64,000 bases of DNA from Desulfuromonas sp. AOP6 (lineage in GTDB: Bacteria > Desulfobacterota > Desulfuromonadia > Desulfuromonadales > SZUA-540). Shown one piece after another: positions 38,837 to 47,991 of the stretch; within the stretch, counting starts at the first letter, position 1; the number at the start of each line of letters is the position of its first letter. A program made the position numbers and the translations under genes. Under the pieces are notes generated by a model, which was not told the DNA's origin, made no database searches, and saw only the letters and a program-made list of their open reading frames with translations. The stretch lies in NCBI RefSeq assembly GCF_009731355.2, contig NZ_AP022810.1:1-64000 (forward strand), written 5' to 3'.

Positions 38837-40377
38837 CATCTATTCAACGCAAGGTGTTCCGGGGGATACTCGCTGTGGCAGCGATGGTCCGCCTGCTGTC
38901 CCTGGGAAGCTATCCGCTGGCCGATACTACCGAGGCGCGCTATGGCGAAATCGCCCGGCTCATGGCACAGACGGGCGATTGGATCACCCCGCAGATTCAT
39001 CAGGGTGTTCCTTTCTGGGGAAAGCCCCCCCTGTCGACCTGGCTTTCGGCCCTTTCCATCCGCGTACTGGGAGTGAACGAGTTCGCCATTCGTTTGCCGT
39101 CGTTTCTGTTAGCTCTTCTTGTTCTCGCCCTGGTTTATTTCATCGCCGTCCGGCAGCGTGGGCAGGATTTTGCCCTGGTGGCGACTGTGGTACTGGCCCT
39201 CTCCGTTCTGTTCTTCGTCAGCAGCGGAGCGGTCATGACCGATCCCGCCCTGCTTTTAGGCACGACGCTTTCGATGGTCGCTTTTTGGCGGGCCATGACA
39301 GCAAAGAAAAGCCGTGCCCTGGTCTGGGGATATCTCTTCTTTGTCGGTCTGGCCATTGGTCTCCTGGCCAAGGGCCCGGTTGCTTTGATTCTAACCGGTC
39401 TGCCCGTCGGGGGCTGGGTCCTCTGCCAAAGACAGTGGGGCCATGTCTGGCGCCGCCTTCCCTGGTTTTCGGGTCTGGCGCTTTGTCTTGCCCTGAGCGC
39501 ACCCTGGTATTATCTGGCGGAGATAAAGACCCCGGGGTTTCTCGATTATTTTTTGATCGGCGAACACTGGAAGCGTTTTATGGTTTCAGGCTGGCAGGGT
39601 GATCTTTACGGCAATGCTCACTCCCGGCCCCTGGGGACCATCTGGCTGTACTGGCTGGTGACAGCGCTGCCGTGGTCCCTGGTTTTGCTCGCCTCCCTCT
39701 TCAGGAAAGAGTTCCGACAAAAAGTGGGCCTCATGCTCAGACGCCCCGACGGCTGGGGGGTGTATCTGGTGCTGTGGTCTGTCGCCCCCATGGTTTTTTT
39801 CACCCTGGCCGGCAACATTCTGTGGACTTACGTCCTTCCAGGGCTCCCGGCCTTTGCCTTGCTTGTCACTGAACTGATGTTGCCGGACCAGCCCGAAAAC
39901 TCGACAAGAACGATATCGCCTGTGCCTGGCCTTGGTAAAATAATGAAGGTAGCGGTCACCACCACGCTCCTGTTTGTCTCGGCGTGGCTGTTGATAGCGG
40001 GCCAAATTGTGCCGGCCAAAAAATGCCAAAAGGAACTGGTGGCGGCTTACCAGGCAGTCCGGGTCGAGGAAGCGGGAGTCCTGATCTATCTGTTCAAACG
40101 GCCGCACTCGGCTGAGTTTTACTCCCGGGGACAGGCGCATTTGGCCGAACAGCCCGCAGAGGTGAATCGGTATTTCCAAAACAGCAGCAATGATTACTTC
40201 GCGATCAAAGAAGGGGACTTGAGACGACTGCCCACCGAAGTTCGCCAGCGTGTAACAAAGCTCGGCGAATTCAACGGCTACTATCTTTTGAAGGAAAAAT
40301 CACGTTATGATGGTGAAAAATATTCCCGGCAATGCCCCGAAAGCCTTGGGGGCTTCCCGGGAGAAGCTGGAAGTTAG
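38821..40377 (+). CDS. ArnT/PMT-family membrane glycosyltransferase
   Basis: A 518-residue GT-C enzyme with 10-12 membrane segments. The first periplasmic loop carries PLADTTEARYGEIARLMAQT near residue 32, with the Asp and Glu typical of ArnT, and PFWGKPPLSTWLSALSIRV near 62. ArnT moves aminoarabinose from undecaprenyl phosphate to lipid A, while relatives transfer other sugars. Its coupling to gtrA and the GT2 gene supports lipid A or core modification. A two-component system follows on the same strand. Confidence 0.9.
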   Translation: MAFQLTSIQRKVFRGILAVAAMVRLLSLGSYPLADTTEARYGEIARLMAQTGDWITPQIHQGVPFWGKPPLSTWLSALSIRVLGVNEFAIRLPSFLLALLVLALVYFIAVRQRGQDFALVATVVLALSVLFFVSSGAVMTDPALLLGTTLSMVAFWRAMTAKKSRALVWGYLFFVGLAIGLLAKGPVALILTGLPVGGWVLCQRQWGHVWRRLPWFSGLALCLALSAPWYYLAEIKTPGFLDYFLIGEHWKRFMVSGWQGDLYGNAHSRPLGTIWLYWLVTALPWSLVLLASLFRKEFRQKVGLMLRRPDGWGVYLVLWSVAPMVFFTLAGNILWTYVLPGLPAFALLVTELMLPDQPENSTRTISPVPGLGKIMKVAVTTTLLFVSAWLLIAGQIVPAKKCQKELVAAYQAVRVEEAGVLIYLFKRPHSAEFYSRGQAHLAEQPAEVNRYFQNSSNDYFAIKEGDLRRLPTEVRQRVTKLGEFNGYYLLKEKSRYDGEKYSRQCPESLGGFPGEAGS

Positions 40378-40394
40378 CATCCTGGAGAGGGAGT

Positions 40395-41072
40395 ATGAGA
40401 GTTCTGCTCATTGAGGATGACGATCGGACCGCCGACTTTGTCGCCAAGGGTTATCAACAAGCCGGGTACGCCGTGGATCGCGCCGCTAACGGGGTAGATG
40501 GACTGTTTATGGCCTCTCACACCCCTTACGACATCGCGGTGATCGATATTATGCTGCCCCGGTTGGACGGGTTGACGGTCATTGAAAAGCTCCGAGAACA
40601 AAAGCTCAGACTCCCCATTATCGTCGTGAGTGCGAAAAAGTCCGTCGACGACAGGATTCTGGGGCTTCAATCCGGCAGTGACGACTATCTGGTCAAACCC
40701 TTTGCCTTTTCTGAGCTGCTGGCTCGTACCCAGGCCTTGCTGCGTCGGGTCAATCAGATCGCTGAACCCATGACTCTCCAGGTCGACGACCTGTCGATGG
40801 ACGTGGCCCGACGCAAGGTTTTTCGCGCCGGCCGCGAAATCGACCTGCAGCATCGGGAGTTTGCCCTGCTCGAATATCTGATGCGCAACGCAGGCCGGGT
40901 CGTTTCCAAGGCCATGATCATGGAGCACGTCTGGGATTATAATTTCGACCCCGAGACCAACGTGGTTGAGTCCCGCATCTGCCGCCTGCGCGATAAAATA
41001 GATCGTCCTTTTTCGCGACAGCTCATCCATACGGTGCGTGGCGTCGGCTACCTTCTCGAGGCCAGGGGGTAA
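40395..41072 (+). CDS. OmpR-family response regulator
   Basis: A 225-residue regulator. The receiver domain shows LLIEDDDRTADFVAKGY at the start, the phosphoacceptor Asp near residue 51 (AVIDIMLPRLDG) and a conserved Lys near 103 (DDYLVKPFAF). The C-terminal winged-helix domain contains LQHREFALLEYLMRNAG and the recognition-helix region VVESRICRLRDKI. The ATG at 40395 follows GGAGAGGGA; a longer frame from 40332 overlaps the ArnT-like gene. It forms a pair with the adjacent kinase and is probably linked to the glycosylation genes upstream. Confidence 0.94.
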   Translation: MRVLLIEDDDRTADFVAKGYQQAGYAVDRAANGVDGLFMASHTPYDIAVIDIMLPRLDGLTVIEKLREQKLRLPIIVVSAKKSVDDRILGLQSGSDDYLVKPFAFSELLARTQALLRRVNQIAEPMTLQVDDLSMDVARRKVFRAGREIDLQHREFALLEYLMRNAGRVVSKAMIMEHVWDYNFDPETNVVESRICRLRDKIDRPFSRQLIHTVRGVGYLLEARG

Positions 41073-41073
41073 C

Positions 41074-42453
41074 ATGATACGCAGCCTGAGCGTCCAGCTG
41101 ACCCTCCGTTTTCTGGTGCTTTTTACCTTCCTGTTTTTAACGGCCTTTTCCTTTGTCTATGTGCACCTGAGGTCAACCCTGCACGACAAGATCGATGAAA
41201 AACTTACCAGGGATGCTTTTGAAGTCGCTGAAACACTTCGGACGGAAGGTCTGGAAGAAGCGATCAAGGAAGTCCATCTTGAAGCGGAGGCCGAAGGGGT
41301 CGGCCGCGTCTTTATCCGTTTTTTTACGCCGGACCTGGAATTGATCGCGACTTCCGATTTGAAGGCATGGCCGGAGCTGAGCATCAAGCCCAGGAAACCG
41401 GTCGCGGAAACCGGGCAGCTGTTCGATACGCTCACCCTGCCCGGCAGACATCATCAGGTTCGTATTCTGCATCAGGGTCTTGAGGGAGGCTACCTCCTTC
41501 AGATGGGTTTTCTGCTGAAGGAGGATGATCGGCTGCTCGAAGACTTCCGCAGCATTTTTGCTACCGCATTTGCCATCATGCTCCTGGGAGGCGCTCTGTC
41601 CGGGTATCTAATCTCCAAGCGGGCCATGAAGGGAGTCGAACGGATCAGGCAGACCGCCGACCGGATCGGCCAGGGAGATTTCTCTCATCGGGTGGAGCTG
41701 GGCAAGGACGGCGAAGAGATCGAGAACCTGGGGCGGGCCTTCAACCAGATGCAGGATCGAATCGAGGTTCTCATCGGCGAATTGAAGGATGTCACCAACA
41801 ATATCGCCCACGATTTGCGCAGTCCACTGACGAGGATCCGCGGTCTGGCCGAGACGACACTGACCGGGAGACAAGAGCTGGCCGAGTACCGGAATATGGC
41901 CGGGACCATCATCGAAGAGAGCGACAGGATGGTTGGCATGGTCAACACCATGCTCGAAATCGCCGAAACCGATGCCGGGCTTCGCGAGATCCCCAAAATA
42001 TCCGTGAACCTAGGGGATATTGTCAGCGATGTCGGGGAGTTGTTTTCTACCGCGGCTGAGGATAAGGGCGTCGAGCTACAGGTTGTGGTCGCATCCGCGT
42101 CTTTATGTGTTCAGGGGGATCGACCGAGGCTGCAAAGGGCCGTCGCCAATCTCCTTGACAACGCAATTAAATATACCCCGGTGGGGGGAAAGGTGACTAT
42201 CCAGGCCGCGGCGGAAGGGGAGCAGATTCTCATTGCCATCGCCGATACCGGCATCGGCATTCCGGCCGAAGAGCAAAAGTCGATTTTTAACCGGTTTTAC
42301 CGGCTGGACCAGAGTCGCTCCACGCCTGGGGCCGGATTGGGGCTCAGTCTGGTCCAGGCGGTGGTCAGGGCGCACGGCGGAATGGTACAGGTTGAAAGCG
42401 AGGTTGGACGGGGAAGCGTCTTTACTATTAGACTGCCCAGGAAGTCAATGTAA
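41074..42453 (+). CDS. Sensor histidine kinase
   Basis: A 459-residue kinase starting two bases after the regulator stop. There are two membrane segments (residues about 10-30 and 162-185) flanking a periplasmic sensor domain, then a HAMP domain (KGVERIRQTADRIGQGDFSH). The HisKA box follows with the phosphorylated His near 245 (NNIAHDLRSPLTRIR), then an ATPase domain with NLLDNAIKYTP, IADTGIGIPAEE and GAGLGLSLVQAVV. This layout is of the PmrB/QseC type. The signal is unknown. Confidence 0.94.
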   Translation: MIRSLSVQLTLRFLVLFTFLFLTAFSFVYVHLRSTLHDKIDEKLTRDAFEVAETLRTEGLEEAIKEVHLEAEAEGVGRVFIRFFTPDLELIATSDLKAWPELSIKPRKPVAETGQLFDTLTLPGRHHQVRILHQGLEGGYLLQMGFLLKEDDRLLEDFRSIFATAFAIMLLGGALSGYLISKRAMKGVERIRQTADRIGQGDFSHRVELGKDGEEIENLGRAFNQMQDRIEVLIGELKDVTNNIAHDLRSPLTRIRGLAETTLTGRQELAEYRNMAGTIIEESDRMVGMVNTMLEIAETDAGLREIPKISVNLGDIVSDVGELFSTAAEDKGVELQVVVASASLCVQGDRPRLQRAVANLLDNAIKYTPVGGKVTIQAAAEGEQILIAIADTGIGIPAEEQKSIFNRFYRLDQSRSTPGAGLGLSLVQAVVRAHGGMVQVESEVGRGSVFTIRLPRKSM

Positions 42454-42679
42454 ATCAGGCTTGTGTAAAGGGCAAAACGCTTGTTTCAAAAATAGGGGAT
42501 ACCGCCTAATAGGTGTACCCCCGAACGACTATGATTTCTCCGATAGCGCACTAAAACAAAGGTAATGCCCTGGTGGTGATTTGAGCCGGCGAGACTATAC
42601 TGCTTGTAGATGGACTGTCTGGGTGACGCAGACTCTGGAGACCTCACCGCAATCCTCAACCAGAAAGGAGATAGATATA

Positions 42680-43066
42680 ATGACTTACTTTTTTAACAAA
42701 ACAGTAGACACTTCTTTCGACCAAGCGATAGCCCGTGTTACTGAAGAACTGGCAAAAGAAGGATTTGGTATCCTGACCGAAATCGATGTCCAGGGAACAC
42801 TGAAGAAGAAGCTTGATGTCGATTTCAGAAAATACCACATTCTCGGGGCTTGCAATCCGTCCTTTGCCTATCGGGCACTGCAAACTGAAGCCCATATTGG
42901 CACCATGCTCCCCTGCAACGTGATCGTCCAGGAATATGAGGACGGCCGGGTCGAGGTCGCCGCGGTCGATCCTCTCGCGTCGATGCAGGCGATCGACAAT
43001 ACCGAACTGATCGAGATCGCCACCAAGATTAGAAACAAGCTCCAACAGGTGATTGACAGGTTGTGA
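42680..43066 (+). CDS. DUF302 domain protein
   Basis: A 128-residue cytoplasmic protein that matches the DUF302 pattern: FDQAIARVTEELAKEGFGIL near residue 13, YHILGACNPSFAYRAL near 53, IGTMLPCNVIVQEYEDG near 75 and VAAVDPLASMQAIDN near 95. Function of the family is unknown, though members are often stress linked. The start at 42680 has AAAGGAGA eight bases upstream; a longer frame from 42581 has no such support. It is followed by a strong terminator. Confidence 0.92.
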   Translation: MTYFFNKTVDTSFDQAIARVTEELAKEGFGILTEIDVQGTLKKKLDVDFRKYHILGACNPSFAYRALQTEAHIGTMLPCNVIVQEYEDGRVEVAAVDPLASMQAIDNTELIEIATKIRNKLQQVIDRL

Positions 43067-43085
43067 AAATACAGGAAGACGCGTA

Positions 43086-43133
43086 AAAGGGGCCAACCAT
43101 CGGGATTAGCAGATGGCTGGGCCCCTTTTTTTT
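43086..43133 (+). terminator. Terminator after the DUF302 gene
   Basis: A long stem pairs GGGGCCAACCATC near 43089-43101 with GATGGCTGGGCCCC near 43112-43125 (one bulge), followed by eight T residues. It is a strong Rho-independent terminator. Confidence 0.85.
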
Positions 43134-43214
43134 GTTTCAGAGTGGGGGAAAATAGACACCCGGGTCATTACCATCTTCATCTTCCTTTAATTTTCCAGGT
43201 TGAATCATAGGCCA

Positions 43215-43430
43215 TCAGACCATGGGTCCAGATTTGGAATGACTCAGGTCTTCACACTCCCGATAGTCCCAACAACGCCGATGGTCGTCGGCAGTCTGTA
43301 CGATCAGGTGCCCCTTTTCAACATTGCACTCCACGACTCTTCCTTCTTCTTTGCTGGGAGGATGGGTAACGAAGGTATCCCTTCCGGCTTCGGCTTCCAG
43401 GCAGTGATGTAAAAATTCCTCTTTTTTCAT
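43215..43430 (-). CDS. Small protein of unknown function with a CWDYREC motif
   Basis: A 71-residue soluble protein starting MKKEEFLHHCLEAEAGRD. It has a central HPPSKEEGRVVECNVEKG segment that looks like a small beta barrel strand pair, and a C-terminal RRCWDYRECEDLSHSKSGP. A good ribosome binding site (AAAGGAG, six bases before the ATG) supports expression. There are four Cys and several His, so metal binding is possible, but the family is not recognised. It is transcribed away from korA. Confidence 0.65.
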   Translation of the reverse strand: MKKEEFLHHCLEAEAGRDTFVTHPPSKEEGRVVECNVEKGHLIVQTADDHRRCWDYRECEDLSHSKSGPMV

Positions 43431-43624
43431 AACGGACTCCTTTCAGCTTATTTTGTCATTTCATTCTACCACATGGGTATTCCTGGCGCATGATTTAGGC
43501 AAGGTTTCTTCCCGATGTCGATCCGGAAGCCATAGACCGTGCAAATCACGCTACTCCGTCTATACTTGAGAATCTCACCCTGAATGCATCAGACGTCGTG
43601 GAAGGCGAGAAAGGAGAAGCTGCC

Positions 43625-45337
43625 GTGCAACCGCAAACGAGGTTCAAAAACGAAATCAGCATTGTTCTCGCCGGCGAGGCCGGCCAGGGAATTCAGACTA
43701 TTGAAACGGTATTGACCCGGACCCTGAAAGCTGCCGGTCTGCATGTGTTTGCCACCAAAGAATTTATGTCGCGGATCCGGGGCGGCAGCAATTCGACGAC
43801 CATTCGGGCGGCGTCGAGTCCGGTACGGGCCTATGCCGAAGAGATTGACTTGTGCGTGCTGCTCGACGGCGACGCGTACTCGTGGATTCAAGAAAGGATT
43901 ACGCCGGACACGCTGGTTATCGGTGACCCGGCAGTTTACGATCACCTCGACGAACTGATACCTCTGCCTCTGGCCGATCTGGCTAAACAGGTGGGTGAAA
44001 AGATCTATGCCAATGCGGTTGCCTGTGGTTTTGTCATCGGGCTGCTTGGACTAAAATCAGCGTTGCTTGAAAAGACCCTGGAAGAGCTGTTTGGCGGTAA
44101 CCAGGAAGTTCTGGACAAGAATCTGCGGGCATCCAGGCTGGGCCTGGAGCAGGGAGAGGCCACCGCCAAAGAGAAAGAATGGTTTTGCGACCTCCAGACG
44201 AACCCTCAAATCGCGGGCCAGCTGTTCCTGAATGGTTCCGAAGCGGTAGGGCTCGGAGCCCTCACCGGCGGCTGCAATTTCATCGCCTCCTATCCCATGT
44301 CCCCTTCCACCGGGGTGCTGCAATTTCTGGCCAAATATGCCGAGCGGTTCGGCCTTGTGGTGGAGCAGGCCGAGGACGAGATCAGCGCCATCAATATGGG
44401 GCTCGGCAGCTGGTACGCCGGTGGCCGGGCCATGGTGAGCACCTCCGGCGGCGGTTTCGCTCTGATGGGGGAAGGGCTTAGCCTGGCCGGTGGCATCGAA
44501 TCGCCCATGGTGATTCACTTGGCCCAGCGCCCTGGTCCGGCTACCGGACTGCCTACCCGTACCGAACAGGGCGATCTCGACCTGGCCCTGTATGCCGGCC
44601 ACGGTGAATTCCCCAGGATGATCCTGGCTCCGGGGACCCTTGAAGAAGCCTTCGAATGTGCCCGCCTGGCTTTTGATCTCGCCGACGCCAGCCAGTCGCC
44701 CGTTTTCATCCTCACGGACCAGTACCTGCTCGACAGTTCCTACAACGTTCCGGAACTGCCCCTTCCTGCCGAACCGGATGAACACCACATTGTCGAAACG
44801 TCCGCCGACTACCGCCGCTACGCCCTGACCGAAAGCGGCCTCTCTCCACGAGGTATTCCCGGGTACGGGCAGGGGCTGGTCTGTGTCGACAGCGACGAGC
44901 ACGACGAGGCCGGCTTTATTACGGAAGACGCTGAGGTGCGGGCCGCCATGGTCGACAAGCGGCTGCGAAAGTTCAAGGGGCTGCGGTCCGAACAAACGGT
45001 AAAGCACCACTTATTCGGACCGACAGATTATCGGCGCCTGCTGGTCGGTTGGGGCTCGACCCGGCTGGCCATCGAGGAGGCCCTGGCCCGGGTCGGCGAC
45101 CCGGAGACGGCCTTTTTATACTCCCCCCAGGTCTACCCGCTCTCTGAGCAGGTCCAGGAGCACCTGCAAGGGGCACAGAGTCTGATCGTCATCGAAAACA
45201 ACGCCACGGGGCAATTCGCCCGGCTCATCCAGCGGGAAACGGGACGCCAGGCCGATGCCTGTTGGCTGCAGTACAATGGACGACCTTTCAGCGTCGAAGC
45301 CCTGGAACACCGACTGCGTCAGGAGGTGACCTCATGA
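43625..45337 (+). CDS. korA: 2-oxoacid:ferredoxin oxidoreductase, fused gamma-alpha subunit
   Basis: Subunit of an enzyme that oxidatively decarboxylates a 2-oxoacid to acyl-CoA and reduced ferredoxin. The 570-residue protein joins an N-terminal gamma domain (IVLAGEAGQGIQTIETVLTR, MSRIRGGSNSTTIRA) to the alpha pyrimidine-binding domain (FIASYPMSPSTGVLQFLAKY near residue 220, EQAEDEISAINMGLGSWYAG, STSGGGFALMGEGLSLAGG). The start is GTG at 43625, eight bases after AAAGGAG; a GTG at 43598 is less likely. Its end overlaps korB by four bases. 2-oxoglutarate is the likely substrate, by family only. Confidence 0.92.
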   Translation: MQPQTRFKNEISIVLAGEAGQGIQTIETVLTRTLKAAGLHVFATKEFMSRIRGGSNSTTIRAASSPVRAYAEEIDLCVLLDGDAYSWIQERITPDTLVIGDPAVYDHLDELIPLPLADLAKQVGEKIYANAVACGFVIGLLGLKSALLEKTLEELFGGNQEVLDKNLRASRLGLEQGEATAKEKEWFCDLQTNPQIAGQLFLNGSEAVGLGALTGGCNFIASYPMSPSTGVLQFLAKYAERFGLVVEQAEDEISAINMGLGSWYAGGRAMVSTSGGGFALMGEGLSLAGGIESPMVIHLAQRPGPATGLPTRTEQGDLDLALYAGHGEFPRMILAPGTLEEAFECARLAFDLADASQSPVFILTDQYLLDSSYNVPELPLPAEPDEHHIVETSADYRRYALTESGLSPRGIPGYGQGLVCVDSDEHDEAGFITEDAEVRAAMVDKRLRKFKGLRSEQTVKHHLFGPTDYRRLLVGWGSTRLAIEEALARVGDPETAFLYSPQVYPLSEQVQEHLQGAQSLIVIENNATGQFARLIQRETGRQADACWLQYNGRPFSVEALEHRLRQEVTS

Positions 45338-46194
45338 CCACCAATATGTTTGTCCGAGAGGGATGCGACATCGCCTGGTGCCCCGGCTGCGGCAATTTCG
45401 GCATTCTCAAGCTGTTGACCGCTGCGATGGCTGCCCTGGAGTTGGATCAGCAGCAGACGGTGCTGGTCTCGGGAATTGGCCAGGCCGCTAAAATCCCCCA
45501 GTACATGCAGGTCCATTTTTTCAACGGACTGCACGGACGCGCCTTGCCGGCGGCGACAGGCATCAAGGCGAGCAATCCCAACCTGACGGTGATTGCCGAA
45601 AGCGGTGACGGCGATATGTATGGCGAGGGCGGCAACCATTTTATCCACTGTATCCGTCGAAATCCCGACCTGACCAACATCGTCCACAACAATATGGTTT
45701 ACGGATTGACCAAAGGACAAGCCTCCCCCACCAGCCAACGCGGCTTTGAAACGCCGCTGCAACCGGCCGGCGTCATCCTGGAGCCGTTCAACCCGCTGGC
45801 CGTGGCCATCGCCCTCGAGGCCTCTTTTGTCGCTCGCGCCTTCGTCGGCCACAAAGAACAAACCCTCGATATTCTGCAGCAGGCCATCCGGCACCGGGGC
45901 TATGCCCTGGTCGATCTGCTGCAGCCCTGCGTATCTTTTAACAAACTCAACACCTACCAATGGTTCGACGAAAACACCGCCTATCTTGACGAAAACCATG
46001 ACCCGAATGACCGCATCCAGGCCTTTGCCAGTGCTCTTGAAGAAGATCCTCTGCGGCTCGGCGTGTTCTACCGCAAGGAAAAACCCCTCTTCGAGGATCA
46101 GCTATTGGGTCACAAAAAGGAGAAAAAGCCGCTCTTCCAGCGACAGGTGAACCTGGAGGAAATCAGGAGACTGGTTCAGGAATTTAATGGATGA
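45334..46194 (+). CDS. korB: 2-oxoacid:ferredoxin oxidoreductase, beta subunit
   Basis: Thiamine diphosphate-binding partner of KorA, 286 residues. It has AWCPGCGNFGILKLLTAA near residue 13, GIGQAAKIPQYM near 46, ESGDGDMYGEGGNHFIHCIR near 88 (the GDG-N TPP motif region), NNMVYGLTKGQASPTS and LLQPCVSFNKLNTYQWF. Conserved Cys residues fit a 4Fe-4S cluster. The ATGA overlap with korA shows translational coupling. No separate ferredoxin-type delta subunit gene lies nearby. Confidence 0.93.
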   Translation: MTTNMFVREGCDIAWCPGCGNFGILKLLTAAMAALELDQQQTVLVSGIGQAAKIPQYMQVHFFNGLHGRALPAATGIKASNPNLTVIAESGDGDMYGEGGNHFIHCIRRNPDLTNIVHNNMVYGLTKGQASPTSQRGFETPLQPAGVILEPFNPLAVAIALEASFVARAFVGHKEQTLDILQQAIRHRGYALVDLLQPCVSFNKLNTYQWFDENTAYLDENHDPNDRIQAFASALEEDPLRLGVFYRKEKPLFEDQLLGHKKEKKPLFQRQVNLEEIRRLVQEFNG

Positions 46195-46270
46195 CGGTGC
46201 CAAGAGCTGTTCCACTCCAAACGGGAGCAGCAATGAAGGTAACCTGCCGCCTACGCTGGGGAGATAAGCC

Positions 46271-47365
46271 ATGACGGACCTTTCTTTTCAGGACAGAGCC
46301 AAGGGCGCCCTTCTGGGCGCCGTCATCGGCGACGCGATGGGGCTGGGCCCCCACTGGTACTACGATCTTGAAGCGTTGAGGCGCGATTTCGGTGAGTGGA
46401 TATCGGATTACACGACGCCGAAAGCGGGCCGCTACCACGAAGGACTCAAAGCGGGGAATCTATCTCAGGCGGGGATTATCCTTACCCTGATGATGGAATC
46501 CCTGGCCGACTGCGGCACTTACGAGGAGGAGGATTTCTGCCGCCGGCTCGATGAAGAGCTTTTTCCTCTTCTCGATGGCACTCCGGCCCATGGACCGGGG
46601 GGATATACCAGCCAGTCGATCCGTGAAGCCTGGAGGAGGCGGGTCCAGCAGAAGCTCCCCTGGGGACAGACGGGTGGACACGCCGATACGACGGAGGCGA
46701 TCGAACGAACACTCGCTCTTGCCGTCTTTTATGCCGGCAATCCGGCGGCCCTCGCCCGGACGGTAGCTTCCAATACGGTGTTGACGCAAACAGACGAGAC
46801 CGTGGTGTCGATGACCGTAGCTTTCGGGGCGGTGCTGGGTATGCTCGTACAGGGGCACCGCCTCGACGCTGCCCTCTCCGAAAAACTGATGGGCCTTGTC
46901 AAGGACGGAGAGCTGCCTTTTCACGCCGTCACCGCCGCCAACCTGCAACCGCCCCGGCCCGGCGACCCCGATCCGCCCCGGGCCGGGCGTTTCGCCTCCC
47001 CCGATGCGCTGCTCTCCCCCTCCTACATGGCCCGGGCCGCCGCCGATCCCGACATCCGCATCGAACCCGCCTGGAAGGTCTCCCTCGTCTATGGGATGCC
47101 CTGCGCCATCTACCACCAGCTGCCGGCCGCCTACTATCTGGCGGCACGCTTCTCGGACGATTTCGAGTCCGCCATCCTGCATGCTGTCAACGGCGGCGGC
47201 CAAAACCAGGCCCGGGCCATGCTTACTGGGGCCTTGGTCGGTGCCCAGACCGGCTACACTGGTATCCCCACGCGCTTCATCGACGGACTGACGGAAGCTG
47301 ACAGGCTCTGTCGCCTGGTGCAGAGGATAGCACACCGGGCTGAGGGCCAGGCCGGGCGGTTGTGA
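46271..47365 (+). CDS. ADP-ribosylglycohydrolase family protein with altered metal site
   Basis: A 364-residue protein of the DraG/ARH/J1-crystallin superfamily. It starts FQDRAKGALLGAVIGDAMGL, has GGHADTTEAIERTLALAVFY near residue 135 and VVSMTVAFGAVLGML near 175. In active enzymes the C-terminal metal motif reads GGDTDT. Here the matching position, near residue 308, reads NGGGQNQARAMLTGALVGAQ, so the two Asp ligands are missing. It may be a non-enzymatic or altered-specificity branch. It is located 76 bases after korB, possibly in the same transcript. Confidence 0.85.
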   Translation: MTDLSFQDRAKGALLGAVIGDAMGLGPHWYYDLEALRRDFGEWISDYTTPKAGRYHEGLKAGNLSQAGIILTLMMESLADCGTYEEEDFCRRLDEELFPLLDGTPAHGPGGYTSQSIREAWRRRVQQKLPWGQTGGHADTTEAIERTLALAVFYAGNPAALARTVASNTVLTQTDETVVSMTVAFGAVLGMLVQGHRLDAALSEKLMGLVKDGELPFHAVTAANLQPPRPGDPDPPRAGRFASPDALLSPSYMARAAADPDIRIEPAWKVSLVYGMPCAIYHQLPAAYYLAARFSDDFESAILHAVNGGGQNQARAMLTGALVGAQTGYTGIPTRFIDGLTEADRLCRLVQRIAHRAEGQAGRL

Positions 47366-47452
47366 TCCCGTGCCTTAAGTTGTCACCCAGGCCCGGGAGG
47401 GCATAGTGTGAGGATGGATGAGCAGGTCAACAGTCAGAAAGGAGAAACAGCC

Positions 47453-47968
47453 ATGAAACAGACATTCCAACGTTTTGCCTACCAGGTTTCGACCATCGTC
47501 ATCACCCTGGTGATGCTCCACGTCGCCGGCGCTCCGGCCTCAGCCGGCGAATATGCAGCCCTTAAGGATGTCCGGGGTCTTAACTCCGTCTTCGACTACA
47601 GTCTGGGCTCGGCCGAGGCGGCTACCACCATCTTCCCTGCGATCAAGAGTGTTTATGAAGATAAGAATGTGCTCGCCCTGCCTGCACGCCCTAAAACCGT
47701 CATTGTCTTTCACGGCAACGCGGTGAAACTCATCTCCACGGCCCGCAAGGATCTTGATGAGGCCAGCCGCAAGACCTTCGACAAGGTCGCCGAACAGATC
47801 CGCCAATTCAAAAAAGACGGCGTCACCCTGGAAGTCTGCATGTACGCCGTCAATGTCCTCGGGGTTGAGCCCAGCACCCTCATGCCTGAAATTGACCGGG
47901 TCGGAAACGGTTTTATCTCCGTCCTGGGGTATCAGGCCCAAGGATACGCAGTGGTGACTATCCAATAA
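47453..47968 (+). CDS. Exported DsrE/DsrF-like protein
   Basis: A 171-residue protein with a signal peptide (cleavage near residue 31, PASAGE) and a DsrE-like alpha/beta domain: TVIVFHGNAVKLIST near 80, KVAEQIRQFKKDGVTLEVCMYA near 115 with the conserved Cys, and GFISVLGYQAQGYAVVTIQ at the end. DsrE-like proteins carry persulphides on this Cys; periplasmic forms are less studied. The ATG at 47453 has AAAGGAGA upstream. It converges with the SDR gene. Confidence 0.85.
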   Translation: MKQTFQRFAYQVSTIVITLVMLHVAGAPASAGEYAALKDVRGLNSVFDYSLGSAEAATTIFPAIKSVYEDKNVLALPARPKTVIVFHGNAVKLISTARKDLDEASRKTFDKVAEQIRQFKKDGVTLEVCMYAVNVLGVEPSTLMPEIDRVGNGFISVLGYQAQGYAVVTIQ

Positions 47969-47991
47969 GCCCACCAGCCACGGCAGCCTTC

